DNA of 64,000 bases from Impatiens glandulifera (GCF_907164915.1 NC_061869.1:39556840-39620839), one strand, 5' to 3'; counted from the stretch's first letter, positions 10,587 through 24,066 are shown. The notes: generated from the sequence alone by a model not told the origin. Numbers and translations: made by a program.

Positions 10587-11877
10587 CTACATTATTAGAA
10601 TATATGATAATATAAAAAATGGATATAATTTTAAATTTTGTATCAGGTCACTAATTATGATTCAGTATTTCAATTTATTATGTAAATATGTACAATATAA
10701 TATATATTTTTTTAATTAAGAAAACTTGAACAATTATAATCTCACTTAAACTCAAATCGATTTTAGATGGAATTGAACATATGATATTTTAGTTTCTTAA
10801 ACTAACTCTTATCATTATATTATTTTCAGGGTTATGAAAAGTATAAAATATTGAAAACAATATTATAACCTCAGAAAAACTCGTGTTCCCTTAAAAGCTT
10901 GAAATTTAAGAAACTTAAACCTCAATTTACGTATAAAAATTAAATAATTCTTACGAAATTAATTATAAAAATAATTAATCTGAGTTCGAGTTTAAATAAT
11001 CTTTAAATTTGCAATAATCAAATTAAAATTGGATATTTTAGAAATTCGTTATTTAAAATAGTTAAAATTTATTAATTTAAAAAATTATTTATTTGAAACA
11101 GAGTCTGTAACTACCGAAAAACTCGTAGTGAGCCCGGAGTCGCTCGAAGTTCAATAATTTCAACATTGGTTTGCGTGTCAGAAATCTTTTTAAAATAAAA
11201 CATTATTTTTAAAGATTTTAAATAATCCTAACAATTTATTGAAATTAATTATAAAAATAATTAATTTGGCTTCAAAATTTAAATAATTTTAGGATTTGTG
11301 TTAATTAAATTATAATTTGATTTTTTTTTTAAATTCGTGGTTTAAATTAATTAAAAATAATTATTTTAAAAAATTATTCATTTGGAGATAAATTCATCAA
11401 TTATTTTTGAAAATAAAAAAATATAGACTTACGTGTTCAAACGTATTGTAAGCCAAAGTTTTGTTTTAATTCGAGTTTGGTGATACTCGGGAAAGGGTTT
11501 TCGCGCTTATCCTCCTTTCACGTTTAAAATTGTCTCTACTTTATAAATTTAGCTTTTGAAAATTGGTTGTATATCGTTTTATTTTAACTAATTATTCTTC
11601 TAATACTAGGCATGCGTATGTTTTAATACTATTTAAATAATTATAACAAAAATTATTTAAATGTTGGTACATATTGCTGATAATGACTAGTGAGATACCT
11701 AAAGAACATCAGTAGTAAAGGTATTAGGACTTAAAAATAAATTTTAAACAAGCCTTGTCAATTTTTTTTAAAATATCCCAAAAATATTTTGAAAACATTT
11801 TCTAATTTCTTGGAATTTTAGAAAATGGTTTAGGTTCCAAATTAAAAAAAATGGATTTTGAAAGTGGACCAAACAGG

Positions 11878-12160
11878 CCTCGTGTCCTAGTTCCTGGGTT
11901 CGTTTTTATCGATCGGGGATCAAGCCCTCGATCGGACCTATTGTTTCAGGATGAAAGGCCTCGGTCGGGGTGTTAAGGACTCTCGGTCCTTGGCCAGAAT
12001 TCTCGGTCGGACCTCTAGATCCTAGTTGAAGAACATCGGTATGACCTCCCAGTCCTATTTGAAAAGTTCGGTTCAACCCCTCAGGCCTAACATAGATTGA
12101 TCGGTTGAACCTCTCGGTCCTTAATTAGATTTATTGGTCGGACCTCTCAGTCCTCAAGAA
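11878..12160. repeat. CTCGGTCC array, unit 2
   Basis: Shorter version of the unit 1 array; about 100 bases present in unit 1 (near 7945-8050) are missing here, showing length variation between units. Confidence 0.75.
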
Positions 12161-14444
12161 CATCAAAATTTCAAATTTTGCAATTTTGATGGATACTTGG
12201 ATTCGTTGATCCAATGGCCTAAATAGCTTCACAAAGCACCTAGGAATATTTAGAACATCGTCCTAAAGTATCATTCGATTTGGGTGATGATCAGTTTGTT
12301 TAAAACAGTTTTTGGCAAAAAATAATTTTTTTGTTTTCAAGATGTTTTGAAGTATAAGAAGCTTGTCAATATCTTCCTTATAAAATTTGGACTAATTCAT
12401 GAAATCAAAATTTTTAATTATTTTTAAATTTTTGATTTTGATCAAATATAATTAGGATTGATCAAATATTATTCAAAAAAACATAATCAGGATTGATCAA
12501 ACATTATCCAAATAGTTGTTTAACATTATTAGAAACATGTTGAGAAGTTTTTTAAGCTTTTGTTCTTGAGGATTAGCCCAACTAACAGAAAACCAGTGTT
12601 TCAATTTCTTGAAATTCAAATTTGGGTTTTTTTGGTTGAGATCGATGGATCGATATTGGATTTCACAAAAATCTCATAAATGAACATAGGATCGATTTTC
12701 AATCAAAAAATTCAACAACTAGGCATCATACAAGCTTATGAAAACTAAAACATTAAAATTTCAAATTCAAAGTGGAAGTATAATTAAAGAGTGATTAAAA
12801 ACATACAAAGGAATGGAGAACACTCCTTAGACTTTAAAACAACTTTAAGGATATTCAGATCCAAGTTTTAAGGTCAAGAGATGAAATGTCGATTATGATT
12901 GTTTGTTGTTTTGTTAAGAGGGATATGTGGCCAATAACAAAGAATTGTAAACTCGCGATATTAGAGGTCTTGTTTGGAATTTGTGGTTGAAAATATAAAA
13001 AGTGACATATCACACACATTTATATATATTCTCTTTAGGATCTTACTCTCTTTTTGAGGGTTCTTATTTAAAACATCTCACAAATTTCATCTACAGTTTT
13101 AACATTCATCATGTCAACTACATTCAACAAATAAAAAAGTTGAACGTATATAATATGACTTTTTGGTCAATATATCACATCTCTCTCAGGGGAAAGAGAA
13201 TGCCCAAAAGACGTCGTTGTGGTACTTGGATCAATTTGAATTTCTCAATGAAAGAGAAACTAATCCCCTGAATTAAAATATATAATTCATGCAAACTAAT
13301 ATTTTTTTACAATTATTTTTTGTAGAATAGTTAAAATAATATTTTTTTATACAAATTAAACCAAATATAGTGACTTAAATAACAAAATTTATGTTTAAAA
13401 TATCAAAAATTACAAATTCAATTCAACCTAGTTCTCACTTAAGAATGTTGTATGTTTCAAGTGCATGGAGGATATGACCAGTATAATGTATTATTATAAT
13501 AAGGTTAATAATATAAAACTAACATATTTTTAAAATTGTTAAATATCAAATTTATTCCTAATCTGGGATGCAAGTCTCAAATTTATTCATAAACTAAAAC
13601 AATTGTTGTTTGTACAGTAAACTTATAATGTGCCATATAAATTCAAAAACATTATTTTTTTTTATTAATCATTGATTCTTACACTATTGACCAACAAAGC
13701 TAATATTATTAAAATAATTATTATTTTAATATATAAGCATTCAACAACTAATTCCACAAATTAATATTTTTTATTATCTTCAACCATCTATTTTAAACTT
13801 ATACAATAGTTATATATAATATATTACTTTTAAAGAATAAAATGTTAGTTTGAATGAAGGGACATTAATTAGGGTCGATACCATTCTTTAAATTATATAA
13901 TAATTATATTTCAGTTGATTAATAAATCATTGAGTTTGTATTTCTTTAAATATTTTACAAATTTATTATTTTAATGTCATTCAAAATTCTTTAATATCTG
14001 CATATTAATTGTAAAATATTTTAAATATGCAAAATATTTTATTCACTTTCAAATATAATATTTATAATCTTGTTATATATTTGATAAAAGTCTTAATTTC
14101 ATAGAATATTAGATATTATAAGATTAATAAAAATAGTACATAATTAAAAAATCAAAACACATTTAGTTAATTAAGTATTAGTTAATTAAAATATAATAAA
14201 ATTATTACTCACTTATTAATATTTTTTTTGAGAAAGTTAATGTTAAATTTTATGTTGCCTTTGTAATTGTGATTATTTTTTATTTATGTTCATTATATTT
14301 TTAATGTTTTTGTTAATTAGTTCAACCCACTTATTTTTATCATTAGACTTTAAATATTGTATTAACTTTTTTTTAAAAAATAAAATAAATGAATTATTAC
14401 TCCTTTCTTTAAATGAATATAAAATTATTGAATAATTTTTTATT

Positions 14445-14583
14445 GAAGTAGGTATCAACACTAAAATCATTAAACTCTTCACTAGGACAAACCATCCAGA
14501 GACCTGCATCATCATATTTATGAACATTATCTATCAGTAGGGTTTTGGGTATCCGTAGTATTTCAGCTCTTTTTACATGATTA
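14445..14583 (-). pseudogene. Exon-like open stretch, copy in unit 3
   Basis: Same minus-strand frame as 10459-10586, with substitutions such as LLMVC to LWMVC and NDIIV to NDFSV, but still open. The acceptor AG is lost (reads TAA). Confidence 0.3.
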
Positions 14584-15610
14584 GAATATTTAGTAATATA
14601 ATAAAATTTACAATTTTTTTTTTCAGGTCACTAATTATGATTGAGGTATTTCAATATTTTAGGTAAAATTGGACGATATAATATATTAATATATTGTTGG
14701 TTAATTAAAAAGAACTACCATCTCATTCAATAATTATGGCCCTATTTCAATTCAAAACGTTTTTAGATATAATTAAACCTTTAATATTTTGGTTTTTTAA
14801 ACCAACTCTTACAATTAGTGTATCTTAGTGGATTATGGACAATATAAAATATTTAAAATATTATTGTAACCACCGAAAAAATCCGTCTTCACGAAAAAGT
14901 TCGAGATTCGAGAAATTTAAACCTCAATTTGCGTTTCAAAAATTATTTTAAAATAAAACATTATTTTGAAAAATGTTAAATAATTCTCACGAAATTAATT
15001 ATAAAAATAATTAATTTAAGTTCGAGTTTAAATTATTTTTATATTTGCAATAATCAAATTAAAATTGAATTTCTTTTGAAATTTGTTGTTTAAATTAGTT
15101 AAAAATAACTAATTTAAAAGATTATTTATTTGAAACAGAGTCTGTAACTCTTGAAAAACCCGTAGTGAGCCTATAGTGGCTCGAGTTTGATAATTTCAAC
15201 TGCGTGTCAGAAAACAATATTTTAAAATATTTTGAATAATACAGACATCCTTTTGAAAATTTTAATTATTTTACAAATTTTAATTTTGATCAAACATGAT
15301 CATAATGGATCAAACATGATCCAAATTGTTGTTCGAACATCATTAGAAACATGTTGGGAAATGTTTTAAGCGGTTGTTTTTTGAGGTTTAGCTCAAGAAC
15401 AGAAAACCCGTTTTTTAATATCTTGAAATTCAAATTTGGTTTTTTTTTTGTTTTAGATCGATGGATCGATATTGGCTTTCACAAATAGCTCATCAATGAT
15501 CCAAGGATCGATTTCCAATTAAAAAATCTAACAACTAGGCATCATACAAGCTTATGAAAACTGAAACATAAAAATTTCAAATTCAAACTAGAAGTATGAA
15601 TTAAAAGGTG

Positions 15611-15615
15611 ATTAG
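15611..15615. repeat. Target-site duplication of Tat-1, left
   Basis: ATTAG, directly before the element end TGTGATCG; the identical ATTAG follows the other end at 29157-29161. Confidence 0.92.
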
Positions 15616-17723
15616 TGTGATCGATTTTTTAAAAAAAGAATTTTGATCAACCAGTTTGAAAATTCTGAGATACTCTTTAAAAAAATATTTTTTTAAAACG
15701 TGAGGGGAATTAATTTTAATGTTGAAAAAAATTAAGTTTTAAAAACGAGGCTTTATAGACAACTCCATATCTTACCTTCCCGTCGAATCTGGGAGAGATC
15801 GGGAGTTTTTTAATGGGAAGTATGTCATAGGCCTTTTTTTTAACTTTTTTCAGTATTAATTAACCTCACGACTAGAGAGTCGCCACCTAATTTCAAAAAT
15901 TAGGAATTTAAGAGATGTGAGTTCGGCGTTTGGTTACGTGTGGGAAATGGTTTTTTAGACGCTATGTCCCACAACGCCCCTAAAGTTTCTACTAATTAAT
16001 TTTGGCTTTCTTTAAAACATTCTTACGCTTTACAGGATTTTTCATTTTAAACATTTAATGGGTTTGCATGAGATAAGCAAAGATAAAAAAAAAAAGAGCA
16101 AATAATTCACACATAAAATTATCCTAAAAATCAAAACTAGGCAAGTTATTAATCAAAAATTAATTGGCCTAAGTCTAGATTAATTTTTAAGAAACTTTAG
16201 TGAATTATTTAAAGGTCTAAAATTTTACTATTTTGGGGTTTTTTATTTAAATAAAAATAATAAAAATAATAATAAAAATAAAATAAAATAAAAAAAAGTC
16301 CTATGTCTAAAGAAAATTCTAAGTCTAAGTTTGGGCTAAGTTCAATTTTAGTTAGGGTTTAATTTAATTTTTTTTCTAACCTAGGATCAAGCAAGCCACA
16401 AACTCTTAACTAACCAAAATAAAAAATGTCAAACAACAAATCCTAAGACTAAAGAAAACCGAAAATAAAATAATAAATAAATAAAAAGATAAATAAACAA
16501 ATAGATGCAGCTCGGTCCTCCATCCTTGATCCTAGGTCTTCTGATTGTCGGTCCTTGGTCCTCATTCCTCAGTTCTAAGTCATGGATCATCGGTCTTGGG
16601 TCAGCTTCAGGTTATCAACATTAACCTATTCTAAAATGGGGTTGCTTCTTTGCAAAGAGAAATGGAAATTCTAAACAAAAGACTTATGACCCAACAAAAC
16701 TAGTTGGAGCTCTTGTTTAGATTCTTGAAAGAAAGAGGGCAGATTTTTAGATAAAATGCAATAGAGAAGGTAGAAAGGAGAGGTAGAGAAGGTTGAATGT
16801 CGAGAGTTAGAAAGGAGAGGTAGAGAAGGTTTAATGTCGAGAGTTGAAGTCCCTCTTCCTAAGTGTTAAGAGGGGTATTTATAGGCAAAGCTATGAAACC
16901 CTAGGGCCAAAGGCCCATTTAACACATTTGAAATAATGTAGCAATCTCCACTTGACATGTCAATAAATATCAAGTTTTCATCCAATGAGATTTAAGCTTT
17001 ATTTAATTAATGATGTAATACTTGGTCATTTTAATTTTTAATTAAAAAAAATTGACCAAGCCTTCATGCTTCTATTCACGGCTGAATTATTCTTCCTTTG
17101 ACAACTTCTTCCTTTATTTTAGCAACCTCTTTTTTTCTTTCTTTGACCTAGGATGCTTCTCATGATTGTGTAGACACCGTTATCTTTTTATTTTTGCACA
17201 TTATCCCCTTTACACACCCCTTCATCCTACAAAAAAATTTTTTTTTGTTAAAAACACAAATAAACAACTTTATTTTTAATTATTCCTATTTATAAGGAAC
17301 AATTCTAATTAAATAAATAAAAAGCTAACTAACTTATTCAAGAAATCAAATCTAACAAACTAATCTAATTAAAATAAAACAAAATATAACTAACGAAATT
17401 TTATAAAAACGTTAATATATATTTTGTAAAATAATTTTTTTAATTTTTATTTTTTATAAATACCCAAGGTAATTAGTTAAATAAAACCTTGAATATTCTA
17501 AGTATAATAACTTCTCTAAGTGTTGTAACATAGACAAATTACTACCTTAACTTTATTAAGAATCCAAAATTAATTATTTTCAAAAACTCAATTGTTCTAA
17601 AAATAATCGTCTTTAGAATAAATCGTGCAATGAGTCTGCGAATGAATTCAAGAAACTTGTATAGACTCAGATTTATTAAAAGCATAAACTATAAAATTGG
17701 GGGATGAAAAGTGAGTGTCTACA
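15616..17723 (-). repeat. Tat-1 3' LTR (left)
   Basis: 2108 bases, TGTGATCG to TCTACA. Contains a short CTCGGTCC/CCTAGG patch (16508-16600), AT-microsatellite around 16255-16295 and TATAAATA on the minus strand at 16876-16883. It is highly similar to the right LTR except for small indels, including a ~44-base block near 17030-17073 and a ~65-base block near 17170-17230 present only here. Confidence 0.92.
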
Positions 17724-18105
17724 GAATGCCCATCTTGGACAAAATTTGTAGAAAACACTCAGTTTTAGAAAAATACATGTCCAAGCCTTAAAATAGGCAC
17801 TGCGTTTTGAAAACACCCAACTTATAGTTTATTTCGGATCCTTTGAATGAAAAGAAAACAAACCTGACGAGTCTCTCGAGAGACCCGTGTAATTTACCCT
17901 TCATTCTTCAAAGTCGGTTTATCATCCACTTGTTGATGATTCACCTTTGTTTAGAATATGCATCGCTCCTAGTTTATCGATCGTGTAGATCGAGCCTCAT
18001 CGTTTAGACCATATTTCTACACACCTCGCCTAGTCTTTGAATTGTACATGAGTACACATCTTGACTCAGTTTGCTGATTGTGTTTATTGTTTATTACTCT
18101 ATTCA
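17724..18105 (-). other. Tat-1 3' untranslated region next to the LTR
   Basis: Non-coding. The base run next to the LTR, read on the minus strand, is a weak purine tract (GATGGGCATTC). A CTCTCGAGAG palindrome lies at 17874-17883. Confidence 0.4.
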
Positions 18106-19637
18106 TTGAGCAATTTAATAGTCATTTTAATCACAACTCTATTTAGTGATTATGTTTGTCTCGCTTTTCACATCAAGCGAAAAAATCTTAATGATTATTC
18201 TAATCACAACTCTGCTTAGTGATTATTATAGGTTTAAGTATCGCTGTTAGTTTAGCGAAATACTATATAATCACAATTCTGATTAGTGATTATATATATT
18301 TGAGTATCGCTGGTCAGTTTAGCTAAATACTATTTAATCACAATTCTGATTAGTGATAAATTTAGATTTAAGTATCGCTGGTCAGTTTAGCGAAATACTA
18401 TTTAATCACAATTCCGCTTAGTGATAAATTTAGATTTAAGTATCGCTGGTTAGTTTAGCGAAATACTATTTAATCACAATTCTGCTTAGTGATTATATAT
18501 ATTTAAGTGCCGCTGGTTAGTTTAGCAAAACTTTTTTTAATCACAAATCTGCTTAATGATTATATAAATTTAAATGTCGCTGGTCAGTTTAGCGAAATAC
18601 TATTTAATCACAATTCTGCTTAGTGATTATATAGATTTAAGTATCGTTGGTCAGTTTAGCAAAATACTATTTAATCACAATTCTGCTTAGTGATTGTTAT
18701 AGATTTAAGTGCCGCTAGTTAGTTTAGCGAAACACTTTTTAATCACAATTCTTCTTGGTGATAAATTTTGATTTAAGTATCGCTGGTCAGTTTAGCGAAA
18801 TACTTTTTAATCACAATTCTGATTAGTGATTATTTAAAGTATCGCTGGTCAGTTTAGCGAAATACTTTTTAATCACAACTCTAATTAGTGATTATTATAG
18901 ATTTAATTGTCGCTGATTAATTTAGCGAAATACTATTTAATCACGATTCTACTTGGTGATCATATAGATTTAAGTATCGCTGGTCAAGTTTAGAGAAATA
19001 CTTTTTAATCACAATTCTACTTAGTGATTATTATGAATCTAAGTATCGCTGGTCAATTTAGCGAAATACTATTTAATAAAAATTCTACTTAGTGATTATA
19101 TAAATTTAAGTCTCGCTGGTCAGTTTGGCGAATACTATTTAATCACAATTCTGATTAGTGATTATATATATTTGAGTATCGCTGGTCAGTTTAGCGAAAT
19201 ACTATTTAATCACAATTCTGCTTAGTGATTATATATATTTAAGTTCCGCTGGTCAGTTTAGCGAAACACTTTTTAATCACAATTCTTCTTAGTGATCATA
19301 TAGATTTAAGTATCGCTGGTCAGTTTAGCGAAAACTATTTAATCAAAATTCTGATTAGTGATTATATATATTTGAGTATCGCTGGTCAGTTTAGCGAAAT
19401 ACTATTTAATCACAATTCTGCTTAGTGATAAATTTATATTTAAGTATCGCTGGTCAGTTTAGCAAAATACTATTTAATCACAATTCTGCTTAGTGATTAT
19501 ATATATTTAAGTGTCGCTGGCCAGTTTAGCGAAACACTTTTTAATCACAATTATGCTTAGTGATAATATAGATTTAAGTATCGCTGGTCAGTTTAGCGAA
19601 ATACTTTTTAATCACAACTCTGATTAGTGATTTAAGT
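18106..19637 (-). repeat. ~67-bp tandem repeat array in Tat-1 3' region
   Basis: About 22 copies of a 66-69-base unit. On the plus strand each reads TTTAATCACAATTCTG, then TTAGTGATTATATA, then GTATCGCTGG, then TCAGTTTAGCGAAATAC. Copies differ by a few bases and some by small indels. Tat/Ogre elements are known for variable tandem arrays in this 3' non-coding position, which can seed genome satellites. No gene is present in it. Confidence 0.92.
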
Positions 19638-21349
19638 TCGAAGTTAGACTTCCTTAATTTTTAAAGCACTAGCGTCTTCTTCAACGGTCTTGAAATACTT
19701 TCAAGAATCGGTTCCATACTTTCTTCATTAGAGTGTGTCGAGAGGAAACCACATGTAATCGATGTTCTTCGAGATTCATGCTGTCACTTTTGGGGACTTG
19801 TCTTTCGCCGAGACGTTTTGTCCTGAGTTTTTCGAGGGATTTGTTCGCTCGAATGCTTAATCTTTCAACCATGCGTCATGAGGTTGAGTCTCGCTTCTCA
19901 AATTCGGAGGTTAGTGTGCTTAAGATTCTATGGCCTTGGGCTCTATTATACTCAGGGTATATTTAATAGAATCGGTACATTCTTGTTCTTGCATTGGCAA
20001 TTTAGACAAGAGTCTAGATGAACAACAAATGATGATTTCAATATCTCAACCTCGACGTGTATTTTTCTATTTTATTTAGCCTCTTTTCTTTATAACCGGG
20101 GTGTATCTGATAGATTCAAACACTTTGTTCTTGCTTAGTAATTAGATAGAATCTAAATGAACAACAGTATTGAATTTCATATCTCAACCAAAAAAGTCTT
20201 TGTTTAATTGATTTTACTTTTCTTGAGGTCTTAGATCTTTGGCACTTGACCTCCAATTGAGACGAGATATTGCCTTTGTTGATGACATGGTTCCGAGTTT
20301 GGGGATTCATCTTTTTATGAGCTCCCTCTTAAACATCAGTAGTTTAAGCTTTTGTCTAGGCTCGAGATAGATCCGTTTGCGAAGCGCTTTACTCAGATTC
20401 CACAAGTTACATTAGTTCGTCAAGAAACATCCATTGGGGAGAAACGTATTTTCCCGCATCCCTACTTATTTCTTGCACTCGCTCATTAGTTCACTTGGCA
20501 CTAGAAAAATTTAGGGGTCTATCTTGTTTTTATCTTCCACAAATGCCCCTAGTTTCGACACAAGAGGTTTGATTGTTTTGGATAGATTTGTGATCCCAAT
20601 TTCTCGTTGGCTTTAACTCTGTGGGGATGTATTTTGTCCTAGCTCAAGATTTGGCTTGCTGGGGATTTGGGACTGTACTTGTGAAAAGTTGCATACGTAT
20701 TCTCATAAAAGGAGAAATTTGGTCCGAACGTAGTTTTGAAATTGTATCACAGATAGATCGTGATTCCGCATTTCGTTGAGGAATTTTCTTAAGTTTCTGC
20801 TGGAGTTGCAATTGACTTAAGCTGGGGAAATTTTCTTAAGTATCTGCTGGAGTGGCAATTGACTTAAGCTGAAAATCGTTTAAGATCCTAAGCTGCTAGA
20901 GAATAAAGTGCTTTAGCCATGTGTTAGGCGTTATATTTACTCATTTAAGCTAACTCTATGAGGATCTTTCAATCATTTCATTTTCATAAAATGCCCTAGT
21001 GTCGATATAGGGTTTGATTTTTGAAAATGTTTAGGACTAGGCTCATACAAGCTGCCTACGTATTCCATAGTTAGGGGAATTCAGGTCCAACGTAGTTCCA
21101 TGCACATGCTTGTGAAAAATGTTTGTGTATGTGTGAATGTTTAGAAAATCTTTTGAGATCATAAGTCGAAGAGAAAAATACTTTAGCTTTGGGCGTTATA
21201 TTTTCTCAAGTGGGACTCTGTGAGGATCTTGTAGTTATTTTTATTTTAATAAAAATGCCCCTAGTATTGAATAGGAGTTTTTGGTTTAGGAGTCAACTCA
21301 GAGTTTGATTAACTCCCTTTTTAATGTATATGCAATGAATGTTTGCGAT
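19638..21349 (-). other. Tat-1 3' untranslated region, middle part
   Basis: No supported gene; short open frames on both strands lack recognisable content. It includes a two-copy 47-base repeat (20783-20871, TTCTTAAG and TCTGCTGGAGT words) and isolated GCCTACGTATTC words (near 20690 and 21055) that recur in the following array. Confidence 0.6.
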
Positions 21350-22250
21350 GTGTTGTGAAATGAAATGTCTATCAACTTCTTTCGATAATTGATAGTGGTG
21401 ACCGCACCCTAGATGGGTTGCCTACGTACTCTCGAGAGAGATCAGGTCTCACGTAGTTCACAACTTGTGAAGTTATGAACTTTGATGTATGTAATGATTG
21501 CATGTAATGCGAAGTGTCTATCAATTTCTGTCGATAATTGATAGTGGTGACCGCACCCTAGATGGGCTGCCTACGTACTCTCGAGAGAGATCAGGTCTGA
21601 CGTAGTTCACAACTTATGAGGTTATGAACTTTGATGTATGTAATGAGCAATGAATGCATGTTATGTGAAATGAAATGTCTATCAACTTCTTTCGATAATT
21701 GATAGTGGTGACCGCACCCTGGATGGGTTGCCTACATACTCTCGAGAGAGATCAGGTCTGACGTAGTTCACAACTTATGAGGTTATGAACTTTGATGTAT
21801 GTGTAATGAATGCATGTAATGCGAAATATCTATCAATTTCTGTCGATAATTGATAGTGGTGACCACACCCTGTATGGGTTGACTACGTACTCTCGAGAAA
21901 GATCATGTCTGACGTAGTTCACAACTTGTGAGGTTATAAACTTTGATGTATGTAATGAATGCATGTAATGCGAAATGTCTATCAAATTATTTCGATAATT
22001 GACAGTGGTGACCGCACCCTAGATGAGTTGCCTACGTACTCTCGAGAGAGATCAGGTCTGACGTAGTTCACAACTTGTGAATTTATGAACTTTGGTTGTA
22101 TGTGTAATGAATGCATGTGGTGTGAAATGACTATCAATTTATGTCGATAATTGATAGTGGTGACCGCACCCTGGGCTGCCTACGTACTCTCGAGAGAGAT
22201 CAGGTCTGACGTAGTTCACAACTTGTGAAGTTATGAACTTTAGTGTATGG
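21350..22250 (-). repeat. ~151-bp tandem repeat array in Tat-1 3' region
   Basis: Six copies, with the landmark GATAATTGA(T/C)AGTGGTGACC at about 21383, 21532, 21693, 21844, 21993 and 22145 (period 149-161). Each also holds CTACGTACTCTCGAGAGAGA, with the CTCTCGAGAG palindrome, and CGTAGTTCACAACTT. It lies immediately 3' of the integrase stop in the element's sense. Confidence 0.92.
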
Positions 22251-22267
22251 GATTCAACACGCATGCT

Positions 22268-23486
22268 TTAGACGAAGTATCTTTTGAGCATGTCGACATT
22301 GAAGGGTGTTGAGAGTTCTTCTCCGTCCAAGGTGGTCAATCTCGTGGTACCGCCTGAAAAGACCTTCTTGATGAGGTAGGGTCCTTCCCAAAGTGTTTGG
22401 AATTTCCCTCTAGGGTCTAGTATCCATAAGTTCTTCTTTAGGACTAAATCGCCTTCTTGAATGTTCCTAGGTTTCACCTTCTTGTTGAAAGCTCTAATCA
22501 TTCTTCTCTGGTATGCTTGCGTGTGACATAATGCATCTAACCTCTTGTCTTCCATAAGGGCTAGCTGATTATACCGTGACTTACACCAATCTTCCTCCAC
22601 TACTTGTGTCTCGAGTAAAACTCTTAAAGTAAGAACTTCGATTTCGATAGGTTGCACTACATCCATTCCGTAGACCAATGCAAATGGCGTTACTCTCGTT
22701 GACGTTCGAATGGTTGTTTTATATCCACATAAGGCGTATGGAAGCTTCTCGTGCCAATCCTTGTACGTCTGAGTCATCTTCTTGATGATAGTGATGATGT
22801 TCTTGTTGGCTTCCTCTACTGCGCCGTTCGTTTGAGTACGATAAGATGAGGATTTGTGGTGTTCAATCCTGTATTCATCTAGTACTTTGAGTACTTCTCC
22901 CCGTAAGTGTCGATCAGTGTCTGAGATCAAGGCATGAGGAACTCCATAACGTGCAATAATGTTGTTTCGTATGAACTTGGCAATATGTGATGACTTGAGA
23001 ACCATGTATGATTGAGCTTCGACCCACTTTGTGAAATAATCGATAGGTACAAGGATGAATTCGTGTCCGTTTGAAGCGTGAGGATAAATTTTCCCGATGA
23101 TATCTATTCCCCATGTCGATAATGGCCATGGTGAAGTCATGTTGTAAAGTAGAGATGTTAAGGTGTGCTTCAAGTTCGCGTAAACTTGACATTGATGACA
23201 CTTCTTAACATATTCTACACATTCTTGTTCCATGTTCTTCCAGTAATAGCCAAAGCGAAGGATCTTCTTAGCGAGTGCTGATCCGTTCATGTGTGGGCCA
23301 CATGTTCCTGCATGTACTTCCTCCATGATCTGTGATGCTTGAGGCTGGTCGATGCATAACATGTTCTGACCGTCAAAGGAGCGTCGATATTGCTTTCCTG
23401 CGAGTAGCACATAGTTGGTTTCGTATTGGCGTAGAGCTCTCTTCTCTTTCTTTTGGAAGTGAAAAGGATACTCTCCATGCTCAACT
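22268..23486 (-). pseudogene. Tat-1 integrase domain
   Basis: Uninterrupted from just below an in-frame TAA near 23484 down to the stop at 22268. The HHCC zinc site is seen as H..H in EVHAGTCGPH and C..C in KKCHQCQ. The catalytic triad is D in TWGIDIIG, D in LISDTDR and E in NGAVEEAN, with 35 residues between the second D and the E, the classical DD35E spacing. The C-terminal GPY/F-like block is LWEGPYLIKKV. It ends MLKRYFV, as in other Tat elements; there is no chromodomain. This is the best kept domain of Tat-1 and shares its frame with the upstream RT and RNase H. Confidence 0.92.
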
Positions 23487-23639
23487 TACTTCTATAGAGG
23501 TTCGAACCAAGGTTTGGGCACCACTTCGGTGTTGGCAATCGTCCTTTTCTCGAAGTCTCATTTCTGTTTCTGACGAATCTTCAAAAGCTTGATTTTGATT
23601 CCTTCCGGGATTTACGTCATGGCTTCTAACGTGGCCAAA

Positions 23640-24066
23640 GCGTTAGCGAATCGATTCTAACTTCTCGGAGCATGTGTGAATGTTACATGTTCAAACTTTT
23701 CTATTAGAGTCGATAAGTGTTGATGGTAGGGTTTGAGGTTCTCTCTTTTGAATTGTCATTCACCATTAGCTTGTGAAATGACTAAGTTTGAGTCTCCTAC
23801 TACTTCTAGACGTCTCGCTCCTTTTTCATGAGCAATCTTCATGCAAGAGATGCACGCTTCATACTCTGCCTCATTGTTCGTCACTTGATATTCGAGCTTG
23901 ACTGAGATTGGGTTGTATGTTCCCATAGGATCGATGAGTAGTATTCTGATGCCATAACCTTGTTTTCCTGAAGCTCCATCGAATAATAGCTTCCAGGTTG
24001 TAGGGTTAATAGTCATCAATTCGTCGTCTGGGAATGCTAACTCCTCTTCGTCTTCAACTTTGATTG
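23640..24066 (-). pseudogene. Tat-1 archaeal-type second RNase H (aRNH)
   Basis: On the minus strand WKLLFDGASGKQGYGI, then NNEAEYEACISCMKIA and VVGDSNLVISQ give the D-E-D catalytic pattern of the RNase H acquired by the Tat lineage. A TGA after NGE at about 23756 and further stops interrupt the linker to integrase, but the frame is otherwise kept (KFEHVTFTHAPRS and ANALATLEAM are readable). This domain is the main reason for assigning Tat/Ogre. Confidence 0.85.

Larger units (their letters stand above)
8926..12915. repeat. Macro-repeat unit 2 of ~4 kb tandem array
   Basis: A full-length unit of about 3.99 kb, closely similar to unit 1 in order and sequence but without the plastid insert. 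The ~1.9 kb AT-rich part covers 8926-10863. The LTR-B part starts near 10864 (TATAACCTCAG) and runs to about 12910 with its CTCGGTCC array at 11878-12160. It includes a (TA)n tract near 9121-9145. No protein-coding gene is supported inside apart from the exon-like stretch. Confidence 0.8.
12916..15615. repeat. Macro-repeat unit 3, internally deleted and split by Tat-1
   Basis: Starts with the same segment as the other units. Its LTR-B part starts at about 14865 (TGTAACCACCG). About 1.2 kb found in units 1 and 2, including the CTCGGTCC array, is missing between about 15225 and 15270. The unit stops at 15615, where Tat-1 is inserted, and resumes at 29162 (AAACATACAAAGG, matching 12796 in unit 2). 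The other open frames here are AT-rich chance frames. Confidence 0.78.

Noticed and set aside
13002..13271. 89-codon plus-strand frame in macro-repeat unit 3
   Set aside because: The matching positions in units 1, 2 and 4 carry stops and frameshifts, so coding is not supported.
19681..20310. Three 60-77 codon frames on both strands
   Set aside because: They lie in the Tat-1 3' untranslated region, overlap one another and show no domain or homologous content.
18106..22250. CRISPR-like regular repeats
   Set aside because: Units are contiguous with no unique spacers, the context is a plant retrotransposon 3' region, and no cas genes are present.
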